Below, in pieces: positions 8,164-17,800 of a DNA stretch of 64,000 bases. The notes beneath the pieces are model-generated. The model did no database searches and was not told the origin of the DNA. It saw nothing but the letters and a program-made list of their open reading frames with translations. Numbering within the stretch: the first letter of the stretch is position 1; each line of letters begins with the position of its first letter. The stretch lies in assembly GCA_949358305.1 (NCBI GenBank), contig CASHSZ010000143.1, positions 1-64,000 on the forward strand, written 5' to 3'. The DNA comes from Strigamia acuminata. Lineage: Eukaryota; Arthropoda; Chilopoda; Geophilomorpha; Linotaeniidae. Position numbers and translations under genes: made by a program.

Positions 8164-8194
8164 ATCCGGGGGACGAAGGTTTATTCCATCCCCC
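8154..8194 (+). promoter_or_regulatory. -1 ribosomal frameshift signal, gypsy gag-pol
   Basis: The heptamer A AAA AAC (8154-8160) is in the gag phase and is followed at once by the gag stop TAG. Seven bases later GGGGGA (8168-8173) can pair with TCCCCC (8189-8194) across a 15-nt loop. A -1 slip puts ribosomes into the pol frame at CTA 8160, which is open from there to 12359. Heptamer, spacing and stem all match the classical -1 frameshift layout. Confidence 0.88.
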
Positions 8195-11100
8195 AGAAGT
8201 AGCTAATGCTACATCGGAAACTTTATTTATGGATGTAGACACAACTTGTCTTGAAGTAGCCACTAGTCATAGTGGCGGAGTAGAGGAAAATTTGCAAGAA
8301 ATGACGGAGCAATTAAAAAATCTGACATTGTTTCCTCACAAGTGCTACACGAAGAAATTCTGTAGACTTCGCCGACTCAACAGAGTCATAGGCGGCAATA
8401 ACTTGCACAATATTACTTTAGGTAATAATAAAGATGATCCTCGAATGAAGATCACAATTGGTGGGCTCACCTACAACGCGCTCATGGATACAGGAGCATC
8501 TCAATGTTACATTGGGGAACAACTCTTGTCTGAAACTCAGGCTTTGCCAGAATTTCTGCAAGAAGCCCCCAGAAACATGTTGGTTAACGCTGTAGGCGTA
8601 GCACACAAGCCTGTCGGACAAATAACTTTGTGCGTGCAATGGGCTGATGAATTTACACCAATGAATTTCATCGTTTTAGCAAAACGAGTTTGTGGCTTGA
8701 TACTTGGTCACAATTTCATGCGCAGACAGAAAATTAGTCCGCATCCACATCTACAAGAGTTCTCTTGTGCAGATAAACCTAATTGGTCCGCCCCTTATGA
8801 GTCGGAAGAAGCCAATTTGGCCCTCGCCCCGTTAAATCAAATTACTTTCGATTATTTAGGACTATCGTCCACTCTCAACTCAATTGAGTTAACAGACACT
8901 CCTGTGTTGACTTGGGATGAGAAATTAGTTGAGGAGAGCGACTGCACTCCAGAACAACGACTAGCACTTCGCGAAGTAGTTAACTCGATACCGAATGTAT
9001 TTCGAGATCAAGTTGGGTGCACTAACGTGACCCAGCATCGTATTAAGTTCAAGGAAGGGCATTCATTGCCCAAAATGCAGTATAGAATGTATAACCCGGC
9101 CAAGAGAGCCATTATGACCAAACTTGCTGCAGAACTTGAACAGGATGGACTTATTGAAAAGGCCAAAGGGCCATTTATAAGTCATCCAGTCATCGTTGCG
9201 AAGCCTGACGGCTCGTATAGGATGTGCATTGACTACCGGTGGCTGAATGCCATCACCGAAGTCGAAGTAATACAAATGCCAAGTATTGACCTTTTATTGC
9301 ATAATACTGGTCCTGCTAGGTATTTTACGTCAATTGACCTTGTCAAAGGTTACTACCAAGTCGAGATGTGTAAAGAAGATCGACCAAAGACGGCATTTTA
9401 CACGCCAAATGGTCCATATCAGTTTGTGCGAATGCCGTTTGGCCTTTGCAATGCGCCTTGTACTTTCCAGCGTCTGATGGAAGGCATTTTAGGCTCAGCT
9501 TTGCAAGACTACGCGTTAGTCTATTTGGATGACGTAATTGTGTATTCAGATAATTGGGATGATCATCTCAAACACGTTCGAGATGTTCTAGAAAGGCTTA
9601 ACCAAGCCAACATGACAATAAATAAAGCGAAATCTCGTTTTGGGCGTACAGAATTAAAATTCTTGGGCCACTGGATTAAACCCGAAGGTCTCTTCGGTGA
9701 TCCCGATAAAATATCGGCGATTATGAAATTTCCCACCCCCACGTGTGCTAAAGACATTCAGCGCTTTCACGGCATGACTAACTTCTTCAGGAAGTTTGTT
9801 CCAAATCACGGAACTATTGCCGCACCATACACACGTATGATGAATGAGAAAACTCCATTTGAATGGGGAGATGAGCAGACAGAAGCTTTTAATAAAATTA
9901 AAGAGCTACTTTGTGGTGACAATTGTCTACACAAACCAGATATGACTTTGCCATTTGTTGTCATGACTGACGCTTCACATGAAGGCTTAGGAGCTGTCCT
10001 TTGCCAAGACGTCGATATATTCGATGAAAAGAAGCAGAAAAACATTTCTGTACCCAGACCCGTTGCTTATGCAAGCAGAGTTTTACGTGGAGCGGAGAAG
10101 CGTTATACAACGCCCGAACTTGAATGTCTCGCAGTCGTGTGGGCTATTGATCGATTTAAACCATATCTCGAATATGGTACATTCACTTTAGAGTCAGATG
10201 CAGAAGCACTGAAATGGTTGATGCGAACGCCTGAACCATCTGGGAAATTTGGCCGATGGGCCTTAAGAATCCAATGTGGAAATTTTAAAATTGTTTTTCG
10301 AAAAGGTGCTGCTAATCAAGTTGCAGATGCACTTTCTAGAGCCCCACTAACAGAGGAAGACATTCCTCTTCGAGATCATGTGGAACCTGTTGAGATTAAA
10401 CAATATTGGCCTGAATGGGACGGAAATCCTTCTGTTTCATTAAATCGTGCCCCAGAAAAACGAGAATTTTTGGCTAGTATGCGTTCCTATTTTTCAGAAA
10501 ATTCTAAAGAATGTTCTGAAGAAAGGGAGGGGGAGGAAGTACAAGAAACCTTGTACAGTGCATTGACTGAAGTACTTAAAGAAGTCCCTCCTACAAGGAG
10601 AGAAATAATAGATGCTCAGTTACTAGATATTGAATGCAAACGCATTCGAGAATATTTATTGAATGACAAGGTTGTTGGGATACCACAATCTGAAATAAAA
10701 GAATGGAAAAACAAAGTCAAAAACTATTGTTTAGACAAAAAAGAAGTTGATGGTGATCAAATGATCATCTATTTTAACCCTTCGTTTGAAGAGGAATTAA
10801 ACGATTCTGGAAATGGCTTTAAAGCCGTTGTACCCAGTGCACTCGTAAAACGAGTACTCTTCGCTTGTCATGGCCACCCCCTAAGCGGTCACGCTGGGAT
10901 GAGTAAGACGCTTGAGAAAACGCGTTTAATATATTTCTGGCCTGGTATGAGTAGAAGTGTCAGGAACTACGTCAAAAGCTGCACGCACTGTGCTCAGTAC
11001 AAGCCTATTCAACAGAAAAGGCACGCAGCTCCTTACACACCACACAACATGACCAATCCTTGGGAATGTATTAACATGGACTTGATGGGCCCAAAACCCG

Positions 11101-12359
11101 CGGGAAGGTCCCAAAACCAGTATATTTTTGTCATTATTGACAATTGTACCAAGTTCGTTGAAATTAAGGCTTTGACAAAAGCCACGAGCGCTAACTGCGT
11201 TCAAGAATTAAGATCTGTTACAAACAGATGGGGACACCCCAAAAAGATTGTGAGCGATAACGGAAAACAATTTGTTTCCGATATTTACAATGAGTATTGC
11301 GATATGTACAACATTCGCCCGTCTCATACGAGCACGTATCATGCCCAGGCGAACCCGACAGAGCGAGCCAATAGAGATATAAAGACGATGCTGGCCTTGT
11401 ACACAGATGTGCACACGCAATGGCCACGATATTTAGACGAATTCGCGTTCGCGATGAGAAATAATGTCTCAGCGGCAACGGGCTCAAGCCCGATGTTACT
11501 CAACACGGGGAGAATCGTAACATTACCCTTCGACCCAAGGATTATCAAACATGCCAATCCATTTGACAAGAACAATCCAGAGAAATATGTCAGAGTACTA
11601 TTGGATGTATTGCGTAGATCGCATCAAGAGATGCATCGCAGAATTCAATTGAATTTTGAACGGCATAGAAAAATACACGAACAGAAGTTCGTAATTACGG
11701 AGTTCGAAGTTGGAGATTTAGTTTGGAAACAAACTCACATTCTCTCGTGCGCAGATAAAAATATTTCTGCTGGTTTCGCAGAGAAGAGAGATGGTCCGTG
11801 GGAGATTACTAAAGTACTTCCAGGCGGAGCGTATAAATTACGCAAATTATCTGATGGTTCGATTGAAAAATCAGTAAATATTAAAGCGTTGTATCCCTAT
11901 ACTCCATCGTACCCGATTGAGACTTGGAAAATAGGACAAAAGTCCGCCTCTTACTCGCCTCAAGAAAATCCTAAATGGATGGACGAAAGTAATCAACTTC
12001 CGGATGCTGAAGAAATGGAATTAATTCCTGAAACTTCTTCAGAAATTCCAATGGAATTATCCGACTCAACTTCGGTGCAAATTGACAAATCTGCGCCCAT
12101 TAAGTCTAAACATAGACATAGACAACGATTAACTGCTATAGAAAAGAAAGCGGCGTTGAAAAGAGGTGAAACTCCAAAGAAACCACCTCGAAAACCCCGC
12201 AAACCCCAACCGGTAGTTCCACGAACTAGCACTCGTCCACGACGAGAACGAAAACCAAATCCTAAATATGCAGATGAAAATTTCGTGCGAAACATCACTG
12301 CAGTATTTAAAAAACCATACCAACAACGAGGAAAAGCCTCAAAGTTCTGTTGGAATTGA
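8160..12359 (+). CDS. Ty3/gypsy Pol polyprotein (protease-RT-RNase H-integrase)
   Basis: Entered by -1 frameshift at 8160; the first ATG is at 8229 and residue numbers here count from it (1376 aa). Protease: MDTGASQCYIG (D87). Reverse transcriptase: YRMCIDYRWLN, FTSIDLVKGYYQ, YLDDVIVYS (432-440). RNase H: TDASHEGLGAVL (D581) and the closing VADALSRAP. Integrase: H-H-C-C zinc module from H881 to the CTHC motif, then catalytic D951, D1010 and E1045, and a C-terminal GPF/Y-like module around GPWEI (about 1189). A Pro/Lys/Arg-rich tail ends the protein. RT before integrase defines Ty3/gypsy, and the integrase ANPTERANR region resembles insect mdg1/412-type elements. No chromodomain is evident. 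The frame is intact, but Copia-1 upstream in gag blocks normal translation. Confidence 0.95.
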   Translation, partial: LDPGDEGLFHPPEVANATSETLFMDVDTTCLEVATSHSGGVEENLQEMTEQLKNLTLFPHKCYTKKFCRLRRLNRVIGGNNLHNITLGNNKDDPRMKITIGGLTYNALMDTGASQCYIGEQLLSETQALPEFLQEAPRNMLVNAVGVAHKPVGQITLCVQWADEFTPMNFIVLAKRVCGLILGHNFMRRQKISPHPHLQEFSCADKPNWSAPYESEEANLALAPLNQITFDYLGLSSTLNSIELTDTPVLTWDEKLVEESDCTPEQRLALREVVNSIPNVFRDQVGCTNVTQHRIKFKEGHSLPKMQYRMYNPAKRAIMTKLAAELEQDGLIEKAKGPFISHPVIVAKPDGSYRMCIDYRWLNAITEVEVIQMPSIDLLLHNTGPARYFTSIDLVKGYYQVEMCKEDRPKTAFYTPNGPYQFVRMPFGLCNAPCTFQRLMEGILGSALQDYALVYLDDVIVYSDNWDDHLKHVRDVLERLNQANMTINKAKSRFGRTELKFLGHWIKPEGLFGDPDKISAIMKFPTPTCAKDIQRFHGMTNFFRKFVPNHGTIAAPYTRMMNEKTPFEWGDEQTEAFNKIKELLCGDNCLHKPDMTLPFVVMTDASHEGLGAVLCQDVDIFDEKKQKNISVPRPVAYASRVLRGAEKRYTTPELECLAVVWAIDRFKPYLEYGTFTLESDAEALKWLMRTPEPSGKFGRWALRIQCGNFKIVFRKGAANQVADALSRAPLTEEDIPLRDHVEPVEIKQYWPEWDGNPSVSLNRAPEKREFLASMRSYFSENSKECSEEREGEEVQETLYSALTEVLKEVPPTRREIIDAQLLDIECKRIREYLLNDKVVGIPQSEIKEWKNKVKNYCLDKKEVDGDQMIIYFNPSFEEELNDSGNGFKAVVPSALVKRVLFACHGHPLSGHAGMSKTLEKTRLIYFWPGMSRSVRNYVKSCTHCAQYKPIQQKRHAAPYTPHNMTNPWECINMDLMGPKPAGRSQNQYIFVIIDNCTKFVEIKALTKATSANCVQELRSVTNRWGHPKKIVSDNGKQFVSDIYNEYCDMYNIRPSHTSTYHAQANPTERANRDIKTMLALYTDVHTQWPRYLDEFAFAMRNNVSAATGSSPMLLNTGRIVTLPFDPRIIKHANPFDKNNPEKYVRVLLDVLRRSHQEMHRRIQLNFERHRKIHEQKFVITEFEVGDLVWKQTHILSCADKNISAGFAEKRDGPWEITKVLPGGAYKLRKLSDGSIEKSVNIKALYPYTPSYPIETWKIGQKSASYSPQENPKWMDESNQLPDAEEMELIPETSSEIPMELSDSTSVQIDKSAPIKSKHRHRQRLTAIEKKAALKRGETPKKPPRKPRKPQPVVPRTSTRPRRERKPNPKYADENFVRNITAVFKKPYQQRGKASKFCWN

Positions 12360-13409
12360 TAAGTTTTATTCAAAACTTGAAGACTGTAATTATTTACATG
12401 TCTGACAGGTGTAGTGATTTATAATCTCAACACCGGGGGACAAGATATTACGATATTTATGGAAAATTATATTAAAAATATGAATTTGTTGCGATGAATT
12501 AAATATTCGGTAGAATATTTTAATTTTTTGGTCGTATTTACATGTATTTTAACCAAAATACAGAGAATTACTTTGAAAAGTGATAATCTTGCGTAATTAC
12601 GAAGGTACGAGACTTACGAGGTGTGATTAAACCTCGAACCCGACAATTAATAGGGAATAAAATTCCCAGGGTTCATTGCACACAAACACTTCGTTAAACA
12701 CACGGATATAAGTGACTTCGTCCCTTCGTCCTCTTCACTTTTCGACTCGAGATTTCAACGCTAATTCATTTAGCCGACTTCAAACCAGGAAAACTAACTT
12801 CTAATTGTAAGTAGTTTTCGTTAATATTCTTTGACTAAAGAATTAAAAAATTGTTCGCAACAATTGGAAAATATCGGCGTCCCGATAAAAAGTTATAAAT
12901 TCACGTGTATTATAAGCGTGAATCGGCATTAAATCACTCTGGAAGTTTAGCTATTCAGTCGAATAGTTGGGTTAAATTTAATAATTATTTATTAAGTTTA
13001 AGTACGTGGGCACTAATTATTTAAATCAAGTCGCGGTCGAGGCTTGCATAAATTATTTAGCGGTGAATTTTCGATTTGAGATATTTATTAGACTAAGTGT
13101 TAATTAATTAATACGAAAGTTATCTTTGATATTCGAAAAGTTGGATTAAATAGTTTAAAGAAACTAAAAGGATTTTTCTTTTGAAAAATCAACAAGTTGC
13201 GATTTTTCGATGAAAATCTTTGCCGGCGAGTCCATTCTCGTGTCATAAACACAAGGGGAATGTGACTCATTAGTGTCACGTGTTAAGGGTTATAAATAAC
13301 TCGAGTTGTGTATTTTCGTTGCGAACAATACGTTTTAATTCTTTGGACTCAAGGAATGACTATTTAGTGTGGAATTATTTTTAATAAAATAATTTATTTG
13401 CGTCTGCAG
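12360..13409 (+). repeat. Gypsy 3' UTR and probable 3' LTR (boundaries unresolved)
   Basis: AT-rich noncoding stretch after pol. A purine run CCGGGGGACAAG at about 12433-12444 could be the polypurine tract, with the LTR starting shortly after. A hairpin GGGAAT-AAA-ATTCCC at about 12653-12667 contains the poly(A) signal AATAAA (12656-12661). The 5' LTR is outside the window, so the LTR end cannot be fixed by comparison. A splice-donor-like GTAAGTAG lies near 12806 and an acceptor-like CTGCAG ends at 13409, so part of this may instead be host 5' UTR or intron. Confidence 0.5.
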
Positions 13410-13420
13410 ATGGGAAGTGG

Positions 13421-13425
13421 AAAAC
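13421..13425. repeat. Target-site duplication AAAAC (left copy), Copia-2
   Basis: AAAAC immediately before the Copia-2 left LTR, repeated at 28075-28079 after the right LTR. Confidence 0.93.
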
Positions 13426-13968
13426 TGTTGGTTAAAAATAGCCCAAAGTGTGTCGATGTGATATAGGATCACATTTGATCTTTTGTTTATTAATTATCCA
13501 AGTGTATTTGTTGTGATAATGCAATTCTCGACTTTATTTATGATTATTTATATATTTACCTCGTTTCATGTACTTAAGCATGGAGTACCATGCATTCTCT
13601 AGTTTTTTGTTTATGTAACGCCTAATTCCGACACCAGGTGTCTTACTTGTACTTTTCACCATCCAAGATGGCCGCGCACACGGTTTGGTGCTTGTCTGTT
13701 TCTCTCCACCTGGAAAATGGACATTTATGTAAGATTACAATTCATTTCAGTAAAGTTTTATATTTTTAGTGCATTGCATTTCATTTAGAGCACTTTCTGT
13801 GCTGTTGACAATTAGTTTAGGCGCATATAAGCGGCATTTGGCCGCGCGCTTTGGTCCCGACAATTTGTAGCATCGTCGCTACGTCCGTGTCAGCGACACG
13901 GCGCCTGTGCACGTTTCCACGCTTCGGTTTACACCGAATTTTGCGCTGCTCTCCTCTGCTGCCCTTCA
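13426..13968 (+). repeat. Copia-2 5' LTR
   Basis: 543 bp, TGTTGG...CTTCA. Same hairpin, GACACCAGGTGTC palindrome and YY1-like site (13665-13675) as Copia-1, with scattered substitutions that show it is a separate lineage. Confidence 0.94.
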
Positions 13969-13970
13969 AT

Positions 13971-13988
13971 TGGTAGCAGAGGATGGTT
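13971..13988 (+). promoter_or_regulatory. Primer binding site, initiator-Met tRNA (Copia-2)
   Basis: TGGTAGCAGAGGATGGTT is fully complementary to the 3' end of eukaryotic initiator-Met tRNA and lies 2 nt from the LTR. Confidence 0.94.
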
Positions 13989-14297
13989 TAGCTATTCTTT
14001 TGCCACTAATTTTCGCCGAAAATTCAGCGAATTTTCGCGAATTTCGCGGCGAATTTTTCGTTTTAGGTTTACGTCGATTTCCGGCCCGATTTCCGTGAGA
14101 AGGACGTCGCCGCTACGTTACCGACGTTCCAGGGCAGTCTGTGCTGTTTTCCACGCGATCCTGCATTTAATTTCGACCATAATTCCGCGGTCTCGCGAAT
14201 TTTGGGTCAAATTTTTTATTTATTTTCAGTTTTCATCGATTTGCGACGCGACAACGCTGAAATAGCGTCTTTTCATCGAGAAACGAGACGATTCTCG

Positions 14298-14324
14298 CTG
14301 TGTCACACCCCGGAGTGTGCACAG
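14298..14324 (+). other. Leader hairpin P1 (Copia-2)
   Basis: CTGTG-T-CACAC, loop CCCGGA, GTGTG-CACAG. Compared with Copia-1 both strands of one base pair are changed (T-A to C-G) while the flanks are nearly identical, which supports selection on the stem. Confidence 0.7.
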
Positions 14325-14580
14325 TATCGACGATCTGATTTATTACGACGATTTTTTTGGCGTATTTTTGTGAAGAGCCTCATTTAATGAGAAGAATTTG
14401 GATTTTCGAATCCAAATTAGCGTTTTTAACGGGTTTTTCGAGAAAACCCGCTCGTGCCTTTATCACGAGCTCGCGTGACGTTACGCGAGAGATTCATCAA
14501 CTTTTCTCCTTCCCTGTCGTGAAACTTTGTTATTTTAAGATATTATTTAAGGCTTTTGGTTGGTTCCCTATTAGAATCGG

Positions 14581-14732
14581 CGCAGCCCTTCGGACAAGTC
14601 TGTCCAAGCTGCATTTGTATTCTAGAGTGAGGCTGAGCCCTGCGCCACCTAGTATTCCCGCGATCCCAGGCGATCTCAAAGGACACTAGGGGGACACTCA
14701 CTCTAGGTTATCAGCTGATTGTAGCATCGGCT
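14581..14732 (+). other. Structured leader RNA P2-P4 (Copia-2)
   Basis: P2 is GCAGC with GCTGC (one outer pair lost compared with Copia-1). P3 is CTAGAGTGA (14622-14630) with TCACTCTAG (14698-14706). P4 is AGCTGAT (14713-14719) with ATCGGCT (14726-14732) around TGTAGC. Confidence 0.72.
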
Positions 14733-14896
14733 TCCAATTTGTGGTTTTCCGCCTCGAAAGTGTTTGTGCTTCGGTTAGTGTTTGTGATCGTGACGTCGGA
14801 TTGTGAAGTGCTACGAGTGTCTTCTACTGCGCCCGTACCACTCTCTACGCCTTTGTGTTTTCGCGGTGTGCAAGGTCGAAGGATTTCCACGCAAGG

Positions 14897-17800
14897 ATGC
14901 AGAAATCCGGCTACGCGGAACCAACGGCTGGGAAATGTCCGATGCTAGGAATGAACAATTACGAACAATGGCGTCGTTCCATGTGCATGCTCTTAAAGTC
15001 AGAAGGCCTTTGGAGACATGTCACCGAAGAAAAGGAGGCCGAATATTTATTGACATTAACCCCGAAAGAGACTGAAAAATACAAACTGAAGAAAGACAAG
15101 GCGTTGGGACACATTTATTGTCACGTGAGCGAAGCAAAACGCTCTACACTGGACAACGCCAATACCCCGAAAGAAGCTTGGGACATTTTGTCGAAAATCT
15201 TCGCTCCCAGTTCTCTGGCTCGTCAAGCAGCCATGAGATGGCAATTTCTGGGATTACACCTCGAGCCAAACGAGGATATGGTTGATTTCGTGAGTCGCGT
15301 TAATCTGCACGTACGCCAACTACGAGACGTGGAAGAAGAAGTGTCAGATAAGCATCATGCTTACCAGTACTTACATCGTTTACCTCCGGAATATTCTCAG
15401 GCCACGTTTGCGATATACAATTGGCCCGTGGCAAATTTTACACCGGACAAAGTATCCGAACAGCTCATATCCGAATACCTTCGCCTCAAATCCGTAGGAC
15501 TTCATAACGTGTCGGCGTCAGCTCACGCAGCTAATCAAAATCCGCAACAATCTCGCCAAGGTTCTCGTCCGCGTCGTCCATTATCGCAGGTCAAATGCTT
15601 CAACTGTGACGAGATGGGTCACTATGCGAATAAGTGCCCGTATCCTAAACGCGACAACCGGAATCAACAACCGGCAGTTTCTTTCCAACGCTCTCGCAGC
15701 CAGAGCAAGAAGCGTGGCAAGAACTCGGCTCCCAAACCCGAGGACAATCGCCCGAGAGGAAGTTCTCATCCGGTTCGCAACGCAGTGTTTTTCGTAAACG
15801 CTCCGCCGATGATTGAACGTCCCGTTGCCCATCTGATGCAGTCACATGAATGGATAGTCGACTGCGGTGCCACTGACCATGTTTCCCACGTACGGTCGTG
15901 GTTTTCTGATTTCTCAGACATCGTCCCTTTCGACATCGAGTTGGGACAAGGGAAATCACAAGTGACTGGCCGAGGAAATGTCCTATTGCAGACTCGTGTG
16001 GACAATTCTCCTTGCAATGTGACATTAACGAATGTGCTTTACGCTCCCAATTTTGAGGCCAATTTAATTTCCGTCTCGAGAATTGACAAGACTAGTCACC
16101 ATATCCACACCTACAACGGGGAGATCAACATTCACAAATCGAACATTGCTGAAACAATTCTCAGAGCAAAGGAGAAGGGAGGATTGTATTACCTGGATGG
16201 GTTGTGTACAAATCCAACAGTTGCAGCTACGTCTTCACCGATAATTCAACAACCGCCAGTACAGACATTCGTCACGACGGAAGTTGACTTCGTGAATATT
16301 CCAAAGCCGAAGAAGCGGAAGACTATGCAACCAAACATCACGGATTTTAGGATTCAAATGCCGCCATTGCCTGCGACTGAGGTGCCAACGTCAATTTCGG
16401 TTGCCACCAATCCTTTACCCGTGCCACAATCCTTGCCCATCCACGCCAACCCTCCGACCCAATCCTACGCCAACGCTCTCCAGCACATTCCGTCTAGTCC
16501 TACACCCGTTACATCTCCTCTTCCTATCCAATCCGCTGGTAACCCTTCTCCATCACAAAAGAAGGTTATTCCAAATCCTGTCCAAACGCCAAAGAAAACC
16601 CTTGCCAATCCTGCCTCTGTGAAAGATGCAACTGGCTTGTGGCACAGTCGTCTTGGCCATTTGCACACCAATGCGATGCGATTGTTGGCAAACAACGATC
16701 AGGTATATGGACTCGAACCCGCGGAAGTATCACAGGAACTGGCGTGCAATGATTGCCGACTTGCAAAGTCCATAAGGGCTTCTCACAAGCCTGACCTGCA
16801 TCCTTCAACGTCAAAGCCACTCGATCTCCTGCACATGGATGTCTGGGGGCCAAATCCGGTCCCTTCATTTGGTGGCGCACGATTCGTTTTTACGGTTATT
16901 GATGACGCGACGCGATATACATGGATCACTCCTTTAGCCCAGAAGTCCCAAGTCTTCTCATGTTTTAAGGACTTCGTCGCCCGAGTCGAGTGTGTTGCAA
17001 ACACACGCGTGAAAGCCATTCGATCTGATAGGGGCGGCGAATTCATGTCCAACGAATTTCTGCAATATCGAAAGGAAAGAGGGATCCAAGGCCAGCGAAC
17101 TAACCCTTCGAGCCCTCAGATGAACGGCACAGCCGAAAGGATCAACCGAACGATGGCTGACCATCTCCGGGCTGTTCTTGAAGAAACCAAGCTTCCTGCC
17201 GGTTTATGGGCCGAAATCGCTGTCAATTTCGCATACATCAAGAACCGCAGTCCACACTCTCGTTTGAACAATCAAGTCCCATATATCCTCTGGCGCCAGC
17301 GTGCCCTCTCGCTACGTCACCTGAGGAAAGTTGGATCCAAGTGCTGGGTGCACTTTACTGCACCGGGACGCAAAAAGCTCGACCCCCGTGCTTGGGAAGG
17401 TTTCCTCGTGGGCTACGCCACTGGCACGCGTGGTTATCGAGTGTGGAACCCTATAGACAATAGCGTAACGGAATCAATCCATGTACGCATTGATGAACAT
17501 CAATCATATCGGAAGTCGCTCAAAACGCGGAATGGTCATCGCCAAGAGACATTCACAGAACCCGAAGTTGGTCAACAACAACAACAGAGAGTGTCGTTTG
17601 ACGACACCATTTATTTGGATTGGCCGAAAGTCGAATCTGATGACAATTCATCGAGTGACGATGATAACGATGATGATAATGGGAATGGATCAGTTTCGAA
17701 ATCGATATCGATTCCCTGTGTTCGCCTTTCTCCGTTGAGAACGCCTGAACGTCAATTAATAGAGGCGTGTGCACTGGCACTACCAGATTCAGCGAGTATG

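Noticed and set aside
12360-13409. env-like gene after gypsy pol
   Set aside because: No open frame of useful length and no signal or membrane segment; the region is AT-rich noncoding.
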